DNA from: Flagellimonas sp. 389
Lineage (GTDB): Bacteria; Bacteroidota; Bacteroidia; Flavobacteriales; Flavobacteriaceae
NCBI RefSeq assembly: GCF_018449435.1
Contig: NZ_JAHCMU010000003.1
Coordinates: forward strand, 1-64,000
DNA length: 64,000 bases
Reading direction: 5' to 3'
The notes under the pieces were generated by a model, which did not search any database, was not told where the DNA came from, and worked only from the letters and a program-made list of their open reading frames with translations. Position numbers and translations under genes: made by a program. Shown piece after piece: positions 62,401 to 64,000 of the stretch. Every line of letters starts with the position of its first letter. Within the stretch, counting starts at the first letter, position 1.

Positions 62401-64000
62401 AAAAAAATTTGAAAATCTCGAATTAGTATCTTCCAGTAATGGACAGATAGAAAAAAACTCCATGAACTTTGCGGCAGGAATTGCGCCTTTTCTTCGTGGA
62501 CCCTACTCCACCATGTATGTCCGCAGACCATGGACAATTCGTCAATATGCCGGTTTTTCCACAGCAGAGGAAAGCAATGCGTTTTATAGAAGAAATTTGG
62601 AGGCTGGTCAAAAAGGGCTTTCCGTGGCCTTTGACCTTCCTACCCATAGAGGTTATGATAGTGACAACGACCGTGTGGTGGGCGATGTAGGAAAAGCAGG
62701 TGTTGCTATTGATTCCGTTGAAGATATGAAAGTTTTGTTCGATGGAATCCCATTGGATAAAATGTCCGTTTCCATGACCATGAACGGAGCGGTACTCCCC
62801 ATAATGGCTTTTTATATTGTTGCCGCAGAAGAACAAGGGGTAACCAAAGAAAAACTCTCAGGTACCATACAGAACGATATTCTTAAGGAATTCATGGTAA
62901 GGAATACCTACATCTATCCCCCTACACCATCTATGCAACTGGTCGCCGATATTTTTGAGTATACGAGTAAACATATGCCAAAATTCAATAGTATCAGTAT
63001 CTCTGGTTATCACATGCATGAGGCCGGTGCGCCTGCTGCTCTTGAACTTGCCTATACACTTGCTGATGGCATAGAATATATTAGAACAGGATTAAAAGCA
63101 GGTCTTAAAATAGATGATTTCGCCCCTAGACTTTCTTTTTTCTGGGGAATTGGAATGAATCATTTTACGGAGATTGCCAAAATGAGGGCAGGTCGCTTAC
63201 TTTGGGCCAAGCTCTTGAAAAAGTTTCATCCAAAAAATGAAAAATCGTCAATGCTGCGTACTCATAGTCAGACCAGTGGTTGGAGTCTAACGGAACAAGA
63301 CCCCTTCAACAATGTAGCACGAACAACTATTGAAGCTATGGCAGCGATCTTTGGAGGTACACAGAGTTTGCATACCAATGCCTTGGATGAAGCCATAGCA
63401 CTGCCAACTGATTTTTCTGCTAGAATTGCCAGGAACACCCAAATTTATCTACAACAGGAGACGCACATTACCAAGACCGTAGATCCTTGGGCGGGAAGTT
63501 ATGTTGTTGAAAACCTTACTAAAGAGATAGCGGAAGAAGCTTGGCGACTTTTGGAAGAGGTAGAAGAGCTTGGCGGTATGACCAAAGCCATTGAAGCAGG
63601 GATACCAAAAATGAGGATTGAAGAAGCTGCCGCTAGAAAACAAGCCCGTATCGATAGTGGACAGGACACCATAGTGGGGGTAAATAAGTATCGTTTACAG
63701 GATGAAGACGACCTTCAAATTTTGGAAGTGGACAATGACAAGGTGCGAAAACAACAGGTAGCTCAGATAGAACACATCAAATCGACCAGAAACGAATCTG
63801 CTGTACAGGAAATCTTGTCCCAGATTACCTTAACATCCAAGAAAGCCAAAGAAAACGAAGCCGAGCGTGAAAATTTATTAGCTTTAGCAGTGAAAGCAGC
63901 AAGAGCGCGTGCAACCTTAGGAGAGATCAGCGATGCGATGGAAGAGGTTTTTGGACGTTATCGTGCTAAAATTCAATCATTTACAGGAGTGTATTCCAAA
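62393..64000 (+). CDS. mutB: Methylmalonyl-CoA mutase large (alpha) subunit, 3' end cut by window
   Basis: ATG 62393, open to the end of the window (536 codons). The catalytic barrel is clear: [77 protein letters not shown] and [13 protein letters not shown]. The C-terminal cobalamin-binding domain must lie beyond 64000. It rearranges methylmalonyl-CoA to succinyl-CoA and so uses the product of the divergent carboxylase (after epimerisation). Confidence 0.97.
   Translation, partial: MSRKKFENLELVSSSNGQIEKNSMNFAAGIAPFLRGPYSTMYVRRPWTIRQYAGFSTAEESNAFYRRNLEAGQKGLSVAFDLPTHRGYDSDNDRVVGDVGKAGVAIDSVEDMKVLFDGIPLDKMSVSMTMNGAVLPIMAFYIVAAEEQGVTKEKLSGTIQNDILKEFMVRNTYIYPPTPSMQLVADIFEYTSKHMPKFNSISISGYHMHEAGAPAALELAYTLADGIEYIRTGLKAGLKIDDFAPRLSFFWGIGMNHFTEIAKMRAGRLLWAKLLKKFHPKNEKSSMLRTHSQTSGWSLTEQDPFNNVARTTIEAMAAIFGGTQSLHTNALDEAIALPTDFSARIARNTQIYLQQETHITKTVDPWAGSYVVENLTKEIAEEAWRLLEEVEELGGMTKAIEAGIPKMRIEEAAARKQARIDSGQDTIVGVNKYRLQDEDDLQILEVDNDKVRKQQVAQIEHIKSTRNESAVQEILSQITLTSKKAKENEAERENLLALAVKAARARATLGEISDAMEEVFGRYRAKIQSFTGVYSK

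Overview
The window looks like chromosome from a marine Flavobacteriaceae bacterium (Bacteroidota; Zobellia/Maribacter/Muricauda-like, genus not resolved). Reasons: AT-rich DNA, a SusC/SusD pair, a gliding-type giant adhesin with a type IX secretion type B sorting domain, a Bacteroidota-type (IntDOT-like) tyrosine recombinase, TAnnTTTG-like promoter elements, and the long NagB form that carries a PIG-L domain.

Layout. (1) 1-7095, minus strand: a split RHS/YD-repeat surface-protein locus. A 1078-aa SpvB/RHS-type protein comes first, then a small secreted lipocalin-like protein, then a second RHS protein with three Ig-like repeats whose C-terminus lies beyond base 1. (2) 7428-13701, plus strand: six overlapping genes for a minimal type II secretion/type IV pilus-like machine (pseudopilin, prepilin peptidase, GspE ATPase, secretin, PilM/N-GspL-like, PilO/GspM-like). 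No GspF/PilC platform gene is present. (3) 14334-15584: an IntDOT-like integrase next to a relic tRNA 3' end at about 15.8 kb. (4) 16188-28964: a photosensory and two-component block with heme oxygenase, a bacteriophytochrome HWE kinase, a CheB-CheR-PAS-kinase, two further PAS kinases, three lone receivers and a possible small membrane protein. Its right edge is an intact tRNA-Pro(GGG) at 29533-29606. The 3' end of that tRNA is repeated in the same orientation at 15799-15821, so the block may be a tRNA-targeted island. (5) 29689-38497: a small unknown gene and a 2778-aa SprB-like adhesin. (6) 38645-39763: a lipoprotein PQQ-type sugar dehydrogenase. (7) 39794-54603: a peptidoglycan amino-sugar scavenging locus. 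MurQ and a DeoR-type regulator face NagB-PIG-L, SusC, SusD, a DigH-like glycosidase, GNAT, an AmpG-like transporter, NagZ, a methyltransferase and AnmK. A double palindrome lies in the divergent promoter. (8) 54614-55822: a Bcr/CflA-like drug exporter. (9) 55898-59870, minus: a GIY-YIG-like protein and a three-subunit acyl-CoA (propionyl-CoA) carboxylase. It is divergent from (10) 60065-64000, plus: uridine kinase, a DivIC/FtsB-like protein and both methylmalonyl-CoA mutase subunits, the large one cut by the window end.

How they work together. The carboxylase and mutase form the propionyl-CoA to succinyl-CoA route. The locus at 39.8-54.6 kb reads as a pathway: import of glycan fragments (SusCD, AmpG), cleavage (DigH-like, NagZ), phosphorylation of anhydroMurNAc (AnmK), lactyl-ether cleavage (MurQ), then deamination and possibly deacetylation by the NagB-PIG-L fusion. 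In the photosensory block, heme oxygenase makes biliverdin for the phytochrome, while the lone receivers and extra kinases suggest a multi-kinase relay. Everything here rests on reading the sequence; no database search was run.
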